This document shows, piece after piece, positions 8,065-16,945 of a DNA stretch of 50,014 nt (position 1 is the stretch's first letter; each line of letters begins with the position of its first letter). The notes beneath the pieces were generated by a model, which saw only the letters and a list, made by a program, of their open reading frames with translations, searched no databases and was not told the origin of the DNA. The translations under genes and the position numbers were made by a program. This DNA is from Holophagaceae bacterium. GTDB lineage: Bacteria > Acidobacteriota > Holophagae > Holophagales > Holophagaceae. The DNA lies in contig JANXQX010000335.1 in assembly GCA_025353305.1 (NCBI GenBank), positions 1 to 50,014 on the forward strand, in the 5' to 3' direction.

Positions 8065-8769
8065 TTATTTCAGTAATTCCTCCACCAGCTCTGGCACACG
8101 CATGGTGGCCGGACCGTGGCGCTGCTCGTCGAAGCGCGAGCCTGGCAAGGAAAATTCTAGGTTGAACTCCATCGTGCGCGCCCCCGGTGGCACTGCGTTC
8201 ACGAACCCCGCCGCGGGATAGACCGTGCCGGAGGTGCCGATGGCAATGAACAGGTCGCATATTTCCAGAGCCTCGAGAATCCTGTCCATCTCCAAGGGCA
8301 TCTCGCCGAACCAGACGATGTGCGGCCGCAACCGCCCAGGCTGGCTGCACCCCGGGCAGCGGCTCTCTGATAGGATGTCTTCCTTCCAAACCGAAACACC
8401 TCCGCAGGCCAGGCAACGAGTCTTCAGAAGTTCCCCATGCATAGGCAAGAGGGATCGGGAGCCCGCCCGTGCGTGAAGGTCATCCACATTCTGGGTTACA
8501 AGGAGAAACGGCCCAGCCCATTTGCTTTCCAGTTCGACCAGGGCCCGGTGCGCCGCGTTGGGGGACACATCGCCTAGCCGCCGCCGGCGTTCGTTGTAGA
8601 AGCGCTGGACCAGCTCAGGGTTGCGCTGGAAGGCTTCGGGGGTTGCCACATCCTCCACCCGATGCTGCTCCCAGAGTCCGCGGTTGTCCCGGAAGGTGGG
8701 AAGGCCGCTCTCGGCGGAGATGCCGGCTCCGGTGAGGATCACGATGGATGATGCGGAACCGGACCCCAT
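8065..8769 (-). CDS. cobB: NAD-dependent protein deacylase, sirtuin class III, 234 aa
   Basis: Removes acyl groups from lysines using NAD. All core motifs are present: [14 protein letters not shown] (13-27), TQNVDDLH (92-99), catalytic His111 in MHGEL, four zinc ligands Cys119/Cys122 and Cys138/Cys141, and [13 protein letters not shown]. Tyr58 and Arg61 in [10 protein letters not shown] match the YxxR pair that marks class III sirtuins (E. coli CobB, SIRT5), which prefer succinyl and malonyl lysine but often deacetylate too. GGAG is 6 nt before the ATG. No acyltransferase lies nearby. Confidence 0.93.
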   Translation of the reverse strand: MGSGSASSIVILTGAGISAESGLPTFRDNRGLWEQHRVEDVATPEAFQRNPELVQRFYNERRRRLGDVSPNAAHRALVELESKWAGPFLLVTQNVDDLHARAGSRSLLPMHGELLKTRCLACGGVSVWKEDILSESRCPGCSQPGRLRPHIVWFGEMPLEMDRILEALEICDLFIAIGTSGTVYPAAGFVNAVPPGARTMEFNLEFSLPGSRFDEQRHGPATMRVPELVEELLK

Positions 8770-8859
8770 GGGCGCTCCATCAAACCGACGACTCCATTAA
8801 ACCAGAGGCATGAAGGGCGGCTCTCATGTGGAAGGACACTCGGCAGAGCAAGGAGCATC

Positions 8860-8940
8860 ATGTCTCAGCGAACAGAAACGATTCTTCGTATTCTGGCGGC
8901 TTTGGCAGCGGTGGTGCTGATGCTGCCATTGCTCATGTGA
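8860..8940 (+). CDS. Small hydrophobic membrane peptide, 26 aa
   Basis: AAGGAG stands 4 nt before ATG 8860, and the frame encodes a basic/polar start (MSQRTETILR) then one compact hydrophobic helix (ILAALAAVVLMLPLLM) to TGA 8938-8940. The helix is long enough to span a membrane. It is alone in a 288-bp gap between the divergent sirtuin and pseudopilin genes. No family recognised; candidates are a small membrane regulator or a leader-like peptide. The ribosome binding site and helix argue for a real gene, but no conservation data are available here. Confidence 0.4.
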   Translation: MSQRTETILRILAALAAVVLMLPLLM

Positions 8941-9057
8941 CGGATCTGGCCGGCCGGAATTCGTGGCTTGAGGGAAACCCATCGGGTCCTTGGCGCATTC
9001 AAATGAGGCCGCCGTGCTAAATTGATAGCTCGGCTTGCCCGCCCGCCCTGAGGTTTC

Positions 9058-9483
9058 ATGCGTCTTTTCCCAACTCCAGCCCGCGCCATCGCCATGGGTC
9101 GCCAGCGAGGCTTCACGCTCATGGAGTTGCTGGTGGTGATGACCATCATCGCCCTGCTCTCAACGGTCGGCATCGTGGGCTATCGGCACAGCACCAAACT
9201 CTCCAAGGAATCGGTCCTGAAAGAAAACCTCTTCCAGATCCGCCATGCCCTGGAGCAGTTCCACGCGGACCGCAGCCGCTACCCTTCGTCGTTGGCTCAG
9301 TTAAAAGATAGGGGCTACGTGCGGGACATTCCCAAAGATCCCATGACCAATTCCTCTGAAACCTGGCGCATAGAGATGGAATCCGCAGACCCTGACGCAC
9401 CAGATGCTGAGCCTGGCATCTTCAATGTACGCAGCGGAAGCCAGGACATCAGCGAAGATCAGGTCCCATACAGCGACTGGTGA
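9058..9483 (+). CDS. Type II secretion/type IV pilus-like pseudopilin (GspG-like), 141 aa
   Basis: Prepilin with the cleavage signal RG|FTLMELLVVMTIIALL: Gly before the cut, Phe at +1, Glu at +5 of the mature protein, and a hydrophobic N-helix. The middle ALEQFHADRSRYPSSLAQL and YVRDIPKDPMT match the calcium-loop type major pseudopilin GspG. The leader is 18 residues from ATG 9058 (supported by TGAGG upstream), long for the family; a second ATG at 9094 would give a 6-residue leader but lacks a ribosome binding site. No other gsp or pil gene is in the window, so it works with a machine encoded elsewhere. Confidence 0.88.
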   Translation: MRLFPTPARAIAMGRQRGFTLMELLVVMTIIALLSTVGIVGYRHSTKLSKESVLKENLFQIRHALEQFHADRSRYPSSLAQLKDRGYVRDIPKDPMTNSSETWRIEMESADPDAPDAEPGIFNVRSGSQDISEDQVPYSDW

Positions 9484-9486
9484 GCT

Positions 9487-10140
9487 GTGGCCGATCTTGA
9501 TTCCCGGCAGGGCCATCGCTATGACAGCCCGGAGATCCTGGCCTACCTGAATGATCTTCATGCAGGTCACGACTCAGGTTTGGCCTTGGCTTTTGCCGCG
9601 CCTGAATCGCAAGGTCTTCCCGCCATCCAGGTGGGCATGAGCGAGGGCAAGCTGCTAACCCTTTTATTGCGTCTCGCGGGTGTGAAGAAAGTCGTGGAAT
9701 TTGGAACCCTGGCGGGTTACTCCGCCATTCGAATGGCCCAGGCCCTTCCACCTGATGGTCGCCTGTGGACGCTGGAGCTGGAAGAAAGGCACGCTGCGGT
9801 GGCCCGCGAAAACCTGGCCGCGGCAAACCTCTCCGAGCGCGTGGAAGTACTGGTTGGACCCGCGCTGGAATCACTGCCAAAGCTGGAAGCCGAAGGACCC
9901 TTCGACGCGGTTTTTCTCGATGCGGACAAGGGCCGATATGACCTTTATGGGCGGTGGGCGGCGATCAATTTGAGGCGGGGCGGGCTCCTATTGGTGGATA
10001 ATGCCTATTATTTTGGACAACTCATGGACCAGAGCCTGGATGCGGCTGCCGTGCGCCGCTGTCACGAAGAAGCCGCCCAGGCCTTTGATACGGTCTGCAT
10101 TCCGACGCCCGATGGACTTCTGCTCGGGATGAAAAAATGA
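9487..10140 (+). CDS. O-methyltransferase family 3 (SAM-dependent), 217 aa
   Basis: Class I SAM methyltransferase of the catechol-O-methyltransferase-like family 3: VVEFGTLAGYSAIRMAQAL (motif I, SAM loop), LWTLELEE (acidic residue for the ribose), GPFDAVFLDADKGRYDLY (metal-binding Asp) and LLLVDNAYYFG with the usual DN pair. Such enzymes methylate catechol-type or CoA-ester hydroxyls with a divalent metal. The start is GTG 9487, 3 nt after the pseudopilin stop; no ATG is available before codon 51. Its stop overlaps the start of the ACT gene by 4 nt (ATGA). Substrate unknown. Confidence 0.85.
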   Translation: MADLDSRQGHRYDSPEILAYLNDLHAGHDSGLALAFAAPESQGLPAIQVGMSEGKLLTLLLRLAGVKKVVEFGTLAGYSAIRMAQALPPDGRLWTLELEERHAAVARENLAAANLSERVEVLVGPALESLPKLEAEGPFDAVFLDADKGRYDLYGRWAAINLRRGGLLLVDNAYYFGQLMDQSLDAAAVRRCHEEAAQAFDTVCIPTPDGLLLGMKK

Positions 10141-10514
10141 TCCTGAATCTCGACCTTCTCGATGGCAACTTTGCGGTGGTCCGGCTGGACCCTGACGAAG
10201 CCGTGCCCGCCTGGGCGCGGGGTGGGGCACTCTGGTCCATCACCCAGACGCCCGAAGAACTCTCGATCCTGTGTGCTTCCGAACGGGTGCCACCGGGCCT
10301 TCGCACCGAAGGTCCGTTCAGGGCCCTGAAAGTGCGGGGTCCCTTGGACATGGCCATGACCGGCGTGCTGACCTCCATCGCGGACCCGTTGGCGGAGGCG
10401 AGCGTGAGCATCTTCGCGCTCTCAACATTTGACACGGACTACGTATTGGTGCGGGAGATCGCGGTGGATGCTGCGCTCCGGGCGCTCCGCCTTGCCGGTC
10501 ATCAGGTTGAATAA
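10137..10514 (+). CDS. ACT-domain protein (ACT_7/COG3603-like), 125 aa
   Basis: Two ACT-like halves: an N-terminal part with FAVVRLDPDEAVPAWA and LWSITQTPEELSILC, and a C-terminal part with GPLDMAMTGVLTSIADPLAEASVSIFALSTFDTDYVLV, typical of the CASTOR-like/COG3603 amino-acid-binding proteins. It probably senses a small ligand. No catalytic domain is attached. It overlaps the methyltransferase gene by 4 nt, so the two are co-translated; whether they share a pathway is not known. Confidence 0.85.
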   Translation: MILNLDLLDGNFAVVRLDPDEAVPAWARGGALWSITQTPEELSILCASERVPPGLRTEGPFRALKVRGPLDMAMTGVLTSIADPLAEASVSIFALSTFDTDYVLVREIAVDAALRALRLAGHQVE

Positions 10515-10529
10515 GCTAGACTTCATGCT

Positions 10530-11078
10530 ATGGAAAAGACACTCAGCCGCCTTGATAGCGCCTCCCTGGTGCTTCTCCTGCTTTGGCTTGGAATGGCGCT
10601 GGGCTTTGCCGCGCTCATGGCACCGGCCCTGTTTTCCATCCTGCCGTCCAAGGATCTTGCGGGGCGGCTTGCGGGCGTGATGGTAGCGCGACTGGACATC
10701 GTGGCGTGGATCGCATTCGGTGGCGCGCTTTGTCTGAGCTACGGTGGGCGGTGGCTGAACGAGATCCAGGATGCCACCCCCATCGGGCCTCTACGCCTCT
10801 GGAGTGCCGCACTTCTGGTGGCCCTGCTCTTCACCTTTTCCAGCACCTTCCTGGCCACACCGAGACTGCATGAACTGCGCGCGCAGATGAATGTTCCGGT
10901 GGAAACCCTGCCTCAGGATGATGCGCGGGTCCAGAGCTACCGCAAGACCCACGGCCTCTCCACCCAATTCTTCTTCATCCGCGTGATCCTGGCCGCGGCC
11001 CTGGTCTGGGGCATGGGCAGCCTTCCGAAGGCGAAGCAAGCTGAAGGTGAGAGTCGAGAGCCAGGAGTCAAAAGTTAA
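10530..11078 (+). CDS. DUF4149/TMEM205-like membrane protein, 182 aa
   Basis: Four predicted membrane helices: SLVLLLLWLGMALGFAALMAPALF, LDIVAWIAFGGALCLSYG, LWSAALLVALLFTFSSTFLA and FFFIRVILAAALVWGMG. The order with TPRLHELRAQM between helices 3 and 4 fits the DUF4149 family, whose function is unknown. It begins 15 nt after the ACT gene and likely closes the pseudopilin-methyltransferase-ACT transcript. The tail and following bases are a run of short GAGTCGAGAGC-like words, a low-complexity intergenic type seen elsewhere in the window. Confidence 0.78.
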   Translation: MEKTLSRLDSASLVLLLLWLGMALGFAALMAPALFSILPSKDLAGRLAGVMVARLDIVAWIAFGGALCLSYGGRWLNEIQDATPIGPLRLWSAALLVALLFTFSSTFLATPRLHELRAQMNVPVETLPQDDARVQSYRKTHGLSTQFFFIRVILAAALVWGMGSLPKAKQAEGESREPGVKS

Positions 11079-11117
11079 GGGTCGAGAGGTGCGGGGAACC
11101 GGAACCACACCCGCTGG

Positions 11118-12242
11118 CTAGTTCACCACCCGTACCTGTGTACCTTCCTGCAATTCCAAACCGGGGTTCAGGACCACCCTATCGCCTTCCTTGACGCCAC
11201 CCAGCACACGCACACGCTGCCGCTCTTCGTCGCCCAAAGCCAAAGGCACGAGATGGACCTTCTGATCCACACCCAGGACCACCGCGAAAGGGCGGCCATT
11301 TTGCAGCGTGATGGCTTCGGCCTGGATCTCCAGCCGCGAGGCGGCCTTGACCTTCAATTCCACCTGGACGGAACCACCCGCCAGAAACGCGTGGTCATGG
11401 TTGTCCAGGTCCACTTCGGCCAAAAGGGTTCGCGTGCGCGGATCGAGCCCGCCATTCACGCGGCTGATGCGGGCTTGGCGCATCAAGTCTGGCCGCTCCG
11501 CCGAGTGGACCGTGACCATTGCGCCAACAGCAACCTGGGATGCCACGGTCTGATCGAGATAGATGGTCACGCGCAATCGGTCCACCTGAGCCACAGTGAC
11601 GAGCGGCAGCGCCGCGGACGCGCTGTTGGAGGCGTTCTGCACCAGCGCGCCGGGATCGGCGAAGCGCTGGGTGACAACGCCATTGTAGGGTGCCTTCACC
11701 ACTTGATAGGCCTTGAGTGCGCCCGATGATTCCAGTTTGGCATCGGCCATGCGCGCGTCTGCCAGGGCCTGTTCCACATCGCGTTCAGATAGGAGCTGCT
11801 GCTTGCCCAGCGATTCGGCCCGCTGCGCGTTGCGGCGCTTGTTGTCGGCATCGGCCTTCAGCGCCTGGAAATCCTGATCGGTCTCTGGTGATTCGATCAC
11901 CGCGATCACCTGGCCGGCGGATACCGAACTGCCCTTGTCCACGTTGATCTGGCGCAAGAATCCGCTGAGCTTGGCGTACAGCGTGGTGGAAAGATAGGGC
12001 AGGGCTTCACCTTGCAGGGAAATTGTGCGTTCACCTCCTCCTTGCGAAATGCGGGAGGTGCGCACGATCTGGCCCTTATCAAGCTCGGCTTTGCGACTTT
12101 CGGATTCGTGATGCTGATTCCATTTCTTGATTCCCACCAAGGCACCGACTCCAAGGGCCGCCAGAACCAGCAAGAGGATTCCACCCGCCACGAATCTGCC
12201 TGTGGATGGCGTTTGCTCCGGGATCTGGAGTTGTTCACTCAT
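11118..12242 (-). CDS. RND efflux periplasmic adaptor (MFP/HlyD family), 374 aa
   Basis: Inner-membrane anchored adaptor linking the RND pump to an outer-membrane channel. An N-terminal helix (GGILLLVLAALGVGALVGI, about 17-36) is followed by a lipoyl half-motif (GFLRQINVDKGSSVSAGQVIAVIESPETDQDF), an alpha-hairpin with heptads (about 120-165), the second lipoyl half (YQVVKAPYNGVVTQRFADPGALVQ) and beta-barrel and membrane-proximal domains. Its ATG overlaps the permease stop (ATGA), so pump and adaptor are made together, with the permease gene first, the reverse of the usual acrA-acrB order. No TolC gene is adjacent. Confidence 0.93.
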   Translation of the reverse strand: MSEQLQIPEQTPSTGRFVAGGILLLVLAALGVGALVGIKKWNQHHESESRKAELDKGQIVRTSRISQGGGERTISLQGEALPYLSTTLYAKLSGFLRQINVDKGSSVSAGQVIAVIESPETDQDFQALKADADNKRRNAQRAESLGKQQLLSERDVEQALADARMADAKLESSGALKAYQVVKAPYNGVVTQRFADPGALVQNASNSASAALPLVTVAQVDRLRVTIYLDQTVASQVAVGAMVTVHSAERPDLMRQARISRVNGGLDPRTRTLLAEVDLDNHDHAFLAGGSVQVELKVKAASRLEIQAEAITLQNGRPFAVVLGVDQKVHLVPLALGDEERQRVRVLGGVKEGDRVVLNPGLELQEGTQVRVVN

Positions 12243-15200
12243 GCCTCGCTCCCTTGTTGTTCAGCCTGGAATTTGTCTTCTAATAGATGAGCTGTCGGCG
12301 GTTTATGCCGCAACAGGCTATAGACCACGGGCACTATGAATAGCGTTGTCACCGTTGCGAAGAGTAGCCCCCCGATGACCGCCCTGCCCAACGGCGCGTT
12401 CTGGCTGCCGGCCTCACCCAAAGCGAGCGCCATGGGCACCATGCCGATGATCATGGCCAGCGCCGTCATGATGACCGGGCGCAGCCGGGTCTTGCCCGCC
12501 AGCAGGGCCGCTTCCACCGCGTCAAGGCGGGGGTCGACGGCGCGCACATCGTTGGCGAAGCTGACCAGCAGGATGGAATTCGACACCGCGATGCCCACCG
12601 CCATGATGGCCCCCATCAAGGATTCCACGTTGATGGTGGTATTCGTGAGGGCCAACACCCACAGGATGCCGACCAGGGCTCCCGGCACCGCGGCCATGAT
12701 GATGAAGGGGTCCAGCCAGCTCTGGAAGAGCACCACCATGAGCAGGTAGACCAGCGCGATGGCGATGATCAGGCCGCCGCCCAGGCTCGTGAAGCTGGTC
12801 TGCATGACCTCATATTGGCCGCGGATCCGTACTTTTTGGCCCGGTTGAAGCTTGAGATTTTTGATGCCTCGCTGGATGTCCCGAACCACGCTGCCCAGAT
12901 CCCGTCCGTCCACGTTGGCCATTACATCCACCACCCGCTGCACGGTGTAGTGGCTGATCTCGATGGGGCTCGTGGTGCGTGTGAGCGTTGCGAAATTCGA
13001 GAGCGGCTGGAAGGACGCCTGGGCAGTGGGAGAGGCGCCGCGGGCTGGGTCGGGTTGCAGCAAGGCAGCGCCACCGGGGATTCCGAAGGGCGTTGCCATC
13101 AGGGTGGCTGGCGAGTTCATCAACCGGTCCGGGGCCTTTACATTCACCGAATACTGCACACCGTTGGCGGGATTGAGAAAGAAAGATGGTGCCAGCTGTC
13201 CGTTGCCGGAAAGGCCAACCAGTAGGCCATTGGCCACATCGCGCTGGGACAGGCCGGCTTTCGCGGCCCGTTCCCGATCCACGTCCACCCTGACCGCCGG
13301 AGCGTCGGTGACCTGCTTGATGCGCACGTCCACCACACCGGGAATCCCCTTGAGTCCATCCCTCAGGGCCCGCGCGGTGATATAGCCGTTCTGCAGGTTC
13401 GCACCTTCGATCTGCACATCAATGGGCGCTGGAACACCGAAATTAAGCACCTGACTCACGATGTCCGCCGGCTGGAAATAGAAGCTAACGCCCGGGAACT
13501 TGAGCGGCAGCACCTGGCGCAGTTCATGCATATAGCGGCTGGTGGGGCCATGTTCAGGGTTCAAGGAAACAAAAAGATCACCATCCTGGCTGCTCACATT
13601 GTCGGAAGGGATGAAGGCCATGTTGTAGGAAATGGGCACGCCCATATTGGCGTTGACCGAGGCCAGCTCATTCTTGGGAATCACGCGCCGGATCTCGTCT
13701 TCCACCGATGCTATGATCCGCTCGGTCTCCTCCAGGCGCGTGCCCGCCGGAGCTCGCACATGAAGTTTCATCAACCCCACGTCCACCGTCGGAAAGAAAT
13801 CCTGGCCGATGCCGAACAGCAACCCCAGGCTGATGACGAAGAAGATATTGGCGCCCCACATCACCGCCTTGCGGTGGTGCAGCACCCGGTCCAGCACGCG
13901 CCCGTAGGCCTCCTGGAACCGGCCCAGCCAGTCCTCCCGCCACTCGTTGAAGCGGCCACCGAAAGTGGCTTTTGGATCCAGCTGCTGCTCCTCCGCCTCG
14001 TGGATTTGCTTGCCCATGAGCATCCGCGAAAGGGTAGGCACGAGCGTCCGGGATAGGACGTAGGAAGCGAGCATGGAGAACACCACCGCCATGGCCAGAG
14101 GTGTGAACAGGTATTTCGACGGCCCGAAGAGCAATACCACCGGGAAGAACACGATGCAGATGGCCAGTGTCGCCACGATGGCAGGGGTGGCAATCTGCCT
14201 CGCCCCGTCCAGGATGGCGACGGTCAACGGCTTGCCCATGGCGGCGTTGCGATGGATATTCTCGACCTCCACCGTGGCGTCATCCACCAGCATGCCGATG
14301 GCCAGGCTGAGACCTCCCAGCGTCATGATGTTCAAGGTCTGGCCCATGATCTTCAGGCCGATGAGCCCGCACAGGATGGCCAAGGGGATGGAAGTGCACA
14401 CCACCGCCATGCTGCGCCAGGAGCCCAGGAAGAAGAGGATCATCAGCGACACCAGCAGGGAAGAGATCAGGGCTTCTCCCACCACACCCTTGATGGCGGC
14501 CCGCACGAAATGGCTCTGGTCGAAATCGAATTTCAGCTCCATGCCGTTGGGGGCTGCCGCTTGGATGGCTGGCAGCGCCTCCTTGGCGGCATCGACAACG
14601 GCGAGCGTGGATGCATCGGATTTTTTCAGGATGGCCAGATAGGTGGCGCGATGGCCGTTGACACGCACGATGTTGGTCTGATCCGCAAACCCATCATAGG
14701 TTCGAGCCACATCCCCCAGCAGCACTGGCGCGCCGCCGACCACCTTGATGGGAATATGGTCGAACTGCTCGATGGACCCGACGTTGGAATTGGTAAGCAC
14801 TGCCACTTCGCGTCCGTCCATCTTGGCGATGCCCGCGGGCGTGATCACGTTCTCGGCAGACAGTGCAGTCACCACATCCGCGGGGCTCAAACCCCGGGCG
14901 GCGAGCTTGGCCGGGTCGATGTCCACGCTGACCTGGCGGGATTTCCCGCCGAAGGGCGCCGGCGTGGAGAGGCCGGGAATGGTGAAGAGACGCACCCGGA
15001 TGAAGTTGATGGCGTAGTCTGCCAGCTGCTGTTCGGGCAGGGTTTCGCTTTGGGCCGTGAGCTGCACCACGGGGACATTGGAGGCGTTGAACTGGATCAC
15101 CGAAGGCGCGGTCATGCCTGGCGGCATGATTCTCAGGATGGTCGCGTTCACGGATGAGATCTGCGCGATGGCGCTGCCGATATCGGTGCCTGGCTGGAAA

Positions 15201-15490
15201 TAGATCTTCAGCAGGCCTGTGCCCTGGATGCTCTGGGACTCGATGCGCTCCACTCCGCCGACGGTCGTGGAGTAGGCCCGCTCACTCAGGAACACCACGC
15301 GGCGTTCCATTTCTTCAGGTGTCAGCCCCTGGTAGCTCCACACCACCGAAACCACGGGGATGTCGATGCTCGGGAAGATGTCCACCAGCATGCGCGATGT
15401 GGACAGCACACCCATCAGCAGGATGAGCATGCAGAAAACGGCCGTGGTGTACGGGCGTCTAAGGGCGAGGCGGACAATCCACATGTTCAA
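12239..15490 (-). CDS. RND efflux permease (AcrB/MMPL superfamily), 1083 aa
   Basis: Proton-driven trimeric exporter. Two pseudo-repeats of six helices with a large periplasmic domain each. Motifs: N-terminal RRPYTTAVFCMLILLMG, the ERRVVFLSERAYSTTVGGVERIES porter region, helix 4 with GMLVDDATVEVENIHRN carrying the paired Asp of the proton relay, and GIAVSNSILLVSFANDVR in helix 10. The helix-4 and helix-10 signatures fit hydrophobic/amphiphilic-efflux pumps more than heavy-metal CzcA types. Length is normal. AGGA lies about 10 nt before the ATG. Substrate cannot be read from sequence; no regulator gene is adjacent. Confidence 0.93.
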   Translation of the reverse strand: MNMWIVRLALRRPYTTAVFCMLILLMGVLSTSRMLVDIFPSIDIPVVSVVWSYQGLTPEEMERRVVFLSERAYSTTVGGVERIESQSIQGTGLLKIYFQPGTDIGSAIAQISSVNATILRIMPPGMTAPSVIQFNASNVPVVQLTAQSETLPEQQLADYAINFIRVRLFTIPGLSTPAPFGGKSRQVSVDIDPAKLAARGLSPADVVTALSAENVITPAGIAKMDGREVAVLTNSNVGSIEQFDHIPIKVVGGAPVLLGDVARTYDGFADQTNIVRVNGHRATYLAILKKSDASTLAVVDAAKEALPAIQAAAPNGMELKFDFDQSHFVRAAIKGVVGEALISSLLVSLMILFFLGSWRSMAVVCTSIPLAILCGLIGLKIMGQTLNIMTLGGLSLAIGMLVDDATVEVENIHRNAAMGKPLTVAILDGARQIATPAIVATLAICIVFFPVVLLFGPSKYLFTPLAMAVVFSMLASYVLSRTLVPTLSRMLMGKQIHEAEEQQLDPKATFGGRFNEWREDWLGRFQEAYGRVLDRVLHHRKAVMWGANIFFVISLGLLFGIGQDFFPTVDVGLMKLHVRAPAGTRLEETERIIASVEDEIRRVIPKNELASVNANMGVPISYNMAFIPSDNVSSQDGDLFVSLNPEHGPTSRYMHELRQVLPLKFPGVSFYFQPADIVSQVLNFGVPAPIDVQIEGANLQNGYITARALRDGLKGIPGVVDVRIKQVTDAPAVRVDVDRERAAKAGLSQRDVANGLLVGLSGNGQLAPSFFLNPANGVQYSVNVKAPDRLMNSPATLMATPFGIPGGAALLQPDPARGASPTAQASFQPLSNFATLTRTTSPIEISHYTVQRVVDVMANVDGRDLGSVVRDIQRGIKNLKLQPGQKVRIRGQYEVMQTSFTSLGGGLIIAIALVYLLMVVLFQSWLDPFIIMAAVPGALVGILWVLALTNTTINVESLMGAIMAVGIAVSNSILLVSFANDVRAVDPRLDAVEAALLAGKTRLRPVIMTALAMIIGMVPMALALGEAGSQNAPLGRAVIGGLLFATVTTLFIVPVVYSLLRHKPPTAHLLEDKFQAEQQGSEA

Positions 15491-15632
15491 GAGTCCTGGT
15501 GAGGTTCATCGATGCTTTCCTTAAGAGTGACCGATATCAGGAACGATCGGCTCGATCCAGCCCAGGTCAGTAAATACTGCGTGGGTGAAAACCATCCACC
15601 CTTGGTGTCGAAGTGCGCCGAGCCCGATCAAA

Positions 15633-16793
15633 TCACGAGGTTTGCTCTAGCATCTCTGGCCGTTCCCAGGCTTCAAATTCTCGTGGTCGCGGCGGACCGG
15701 GGATGAGTTCCCGAAGCCATTCGCGGACTTCCTCGATGCCGTCTTTGGTAAGGGCGCAGCTGAAAACCGCGTCCGGATGTCGCTTTTTCATGTCCAAACG
15801 GCGGGGGCGGGTCAGGCGATCCATTTGATTGAGCACCAACAGCCGCGGGTGGTCGCCACAGCCGATCTCGTGGAGCGTGGCGCCGACGATCTTCAGATGC
15901 TCCTCCAAGTCCGGATTCCCCGCGTCCGCCACCACCACCAGGGCATCTGCCGTGCGTACCTCGCCCAGGGTCGAGCGGAAGGCCGCCACCAGTTGATGGG
16001 GCAGCTTGCGGATGAATCCTACGGTATCCGACACCAGGGCCTGTTTCGGCGCTCCGGTTTCATCGTCCGCCCCGAGCCAGGCTTTCCGCGTGGTGGTGTC
16101 GAGTGTGGCGAAAAGCATGTCCTTGGGTTCGCCTTCGCCGGTCAGGCATTTCAGGATGCTCGTCTTGCCCGCGTTGGTGTACCCCACCAGGGCCACCCGG
16201 GGCAGGCCGGGAACCCGGCCCTGGCGCTGGGTTTCGCGCACACGCTCCAGGTGCTGGAGTTCCTTCTTCAGTTGCGAAATACGCAGCCGCGTCATGCGGC
16301 GATCCACTTCGATCTGCGTTTCTCCCGCTCCCCCGCGGGTGCCCACGCCACCGGCCTGCCGCTCGAGGTGGGTCCAGGCGCCTTTCAAGCGGGGCAATTC
16401 ATATTCAAAACGGGCGAGTTCGACCTGCGCTCTGGCCTCTCGGGTCTGGGCGCGCTGTTCGAAGATGCTCAGGATGAGCCCCGTGCGGTCCATGCAGCGC
16501 AAGCCCGTGGACTTTTCGATATTGCGGACTTGGCTGCCACTCAACTCGTCGTCGCAGATGAGCATGATCGCCTCCAGGCGTTTGGCTTCTTGGGATGCGG
16601 CCTCCAGCTGGCCCTTCCCGTAGAAACTGCGAGCCTCGGGCGTGGATCGCTTGAGACGCTCCTGGCCCACGGGCTCCAAGCCGCCGGCCCGGGCCAGCTC
16701 CACCAGCTCCTGCAAGTGGTCCTCGATGGTTGCCCCCTCGTCGTCGCGCCCTTGCCGGGCCAGGAGGAAACATCGGGGTTGGATTTCTGCCAT
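15633..16793 (-). CDS. hflX: GTPase HflX, 386 aa
   Basis: Ribosome-binding GTPase that splits stalled or idle 70S ribosomes under stress. N-terminal glycine-rich HflX domain with the conserved FYGKGQLE and LICDDELSGSQVRNIEK, then VDRTGLILSIFEQRAQTREARAQVELAR, TRGGAGETQIE linker and the G domain: G1 GYTNAGKTSIL, G3 DTVGFIRKLPHQLV, G4 LNQMD. The G1 reads GKTS instead of the common GKST order, which keeps the Lys. Start ATG 16791-16793 is chosen at MAEIQPRCFLLA because the family begins near here; the frame extends further to a hairpin at 16841-16857. No strong ribosome binding site is visible. Confidence 0.93.
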   Translation of the reverse strand: MAEIQPRCFLLARQGRDDEGATIEDHLQELVELARAGGLEPVGQERLKRSTPEARSFYGKGQLEAASQEAKRLEAIMLICDDELSGSQVRNIEKSTGLRCMDRTGLILSIFEQRAQTREARAQVELARFEYELPRLKGAWTHLERQAGGVGTRGGAGETQIEVDRRMTRLRISQLKKELQHLERVRETQRQGRVPGLPRVALVGYTNAGKTSILKCLTGEGEPKDMLFATLDTTTRKAWLGADDETGAPKQALVSDTVGFIRKLPHQLVAAFRSTLGEVRTADALVVVADAGNPDLEEHLKIVGATLHEIGCGDHPRLLVLNQMDRLTRPRRLDMKKRHPDAVFSCALTKDGIEEVREWLRELIPGPPRPREFEAWERPEMLEQTS

Positions 16794-16840
16794 GCACCAA
16801 GAATAAGGTGCTTCGCTGGGAACTGCCTTGAGGAAAATAA

Positions 16841-16857
16841 GCCGCATGTAATGCGGC
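16841..16857 (-). other. Perfect hairpin upstream of hflX
   Basis: GCCGCAT-GTA-ATGCGGC is a perfect 7-bp stem with a 3-nt loop. Read on the minus strand it is followed by TTATTTT, like a small terminator or attenuator 48 nt before the hflX start. It lies in the gap between divergent genes, so it may be a leader element of hflX. Confidence 0.4.
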
Positions 16858-16945
16858 ATCATCTAAGACACGCGCTAAGTTCTTTGTGACCTTAGTGGCA
16901 AATTGTTTTTCATCGCGGCAAAGCCAGGAAGGCGATGATTGACCC

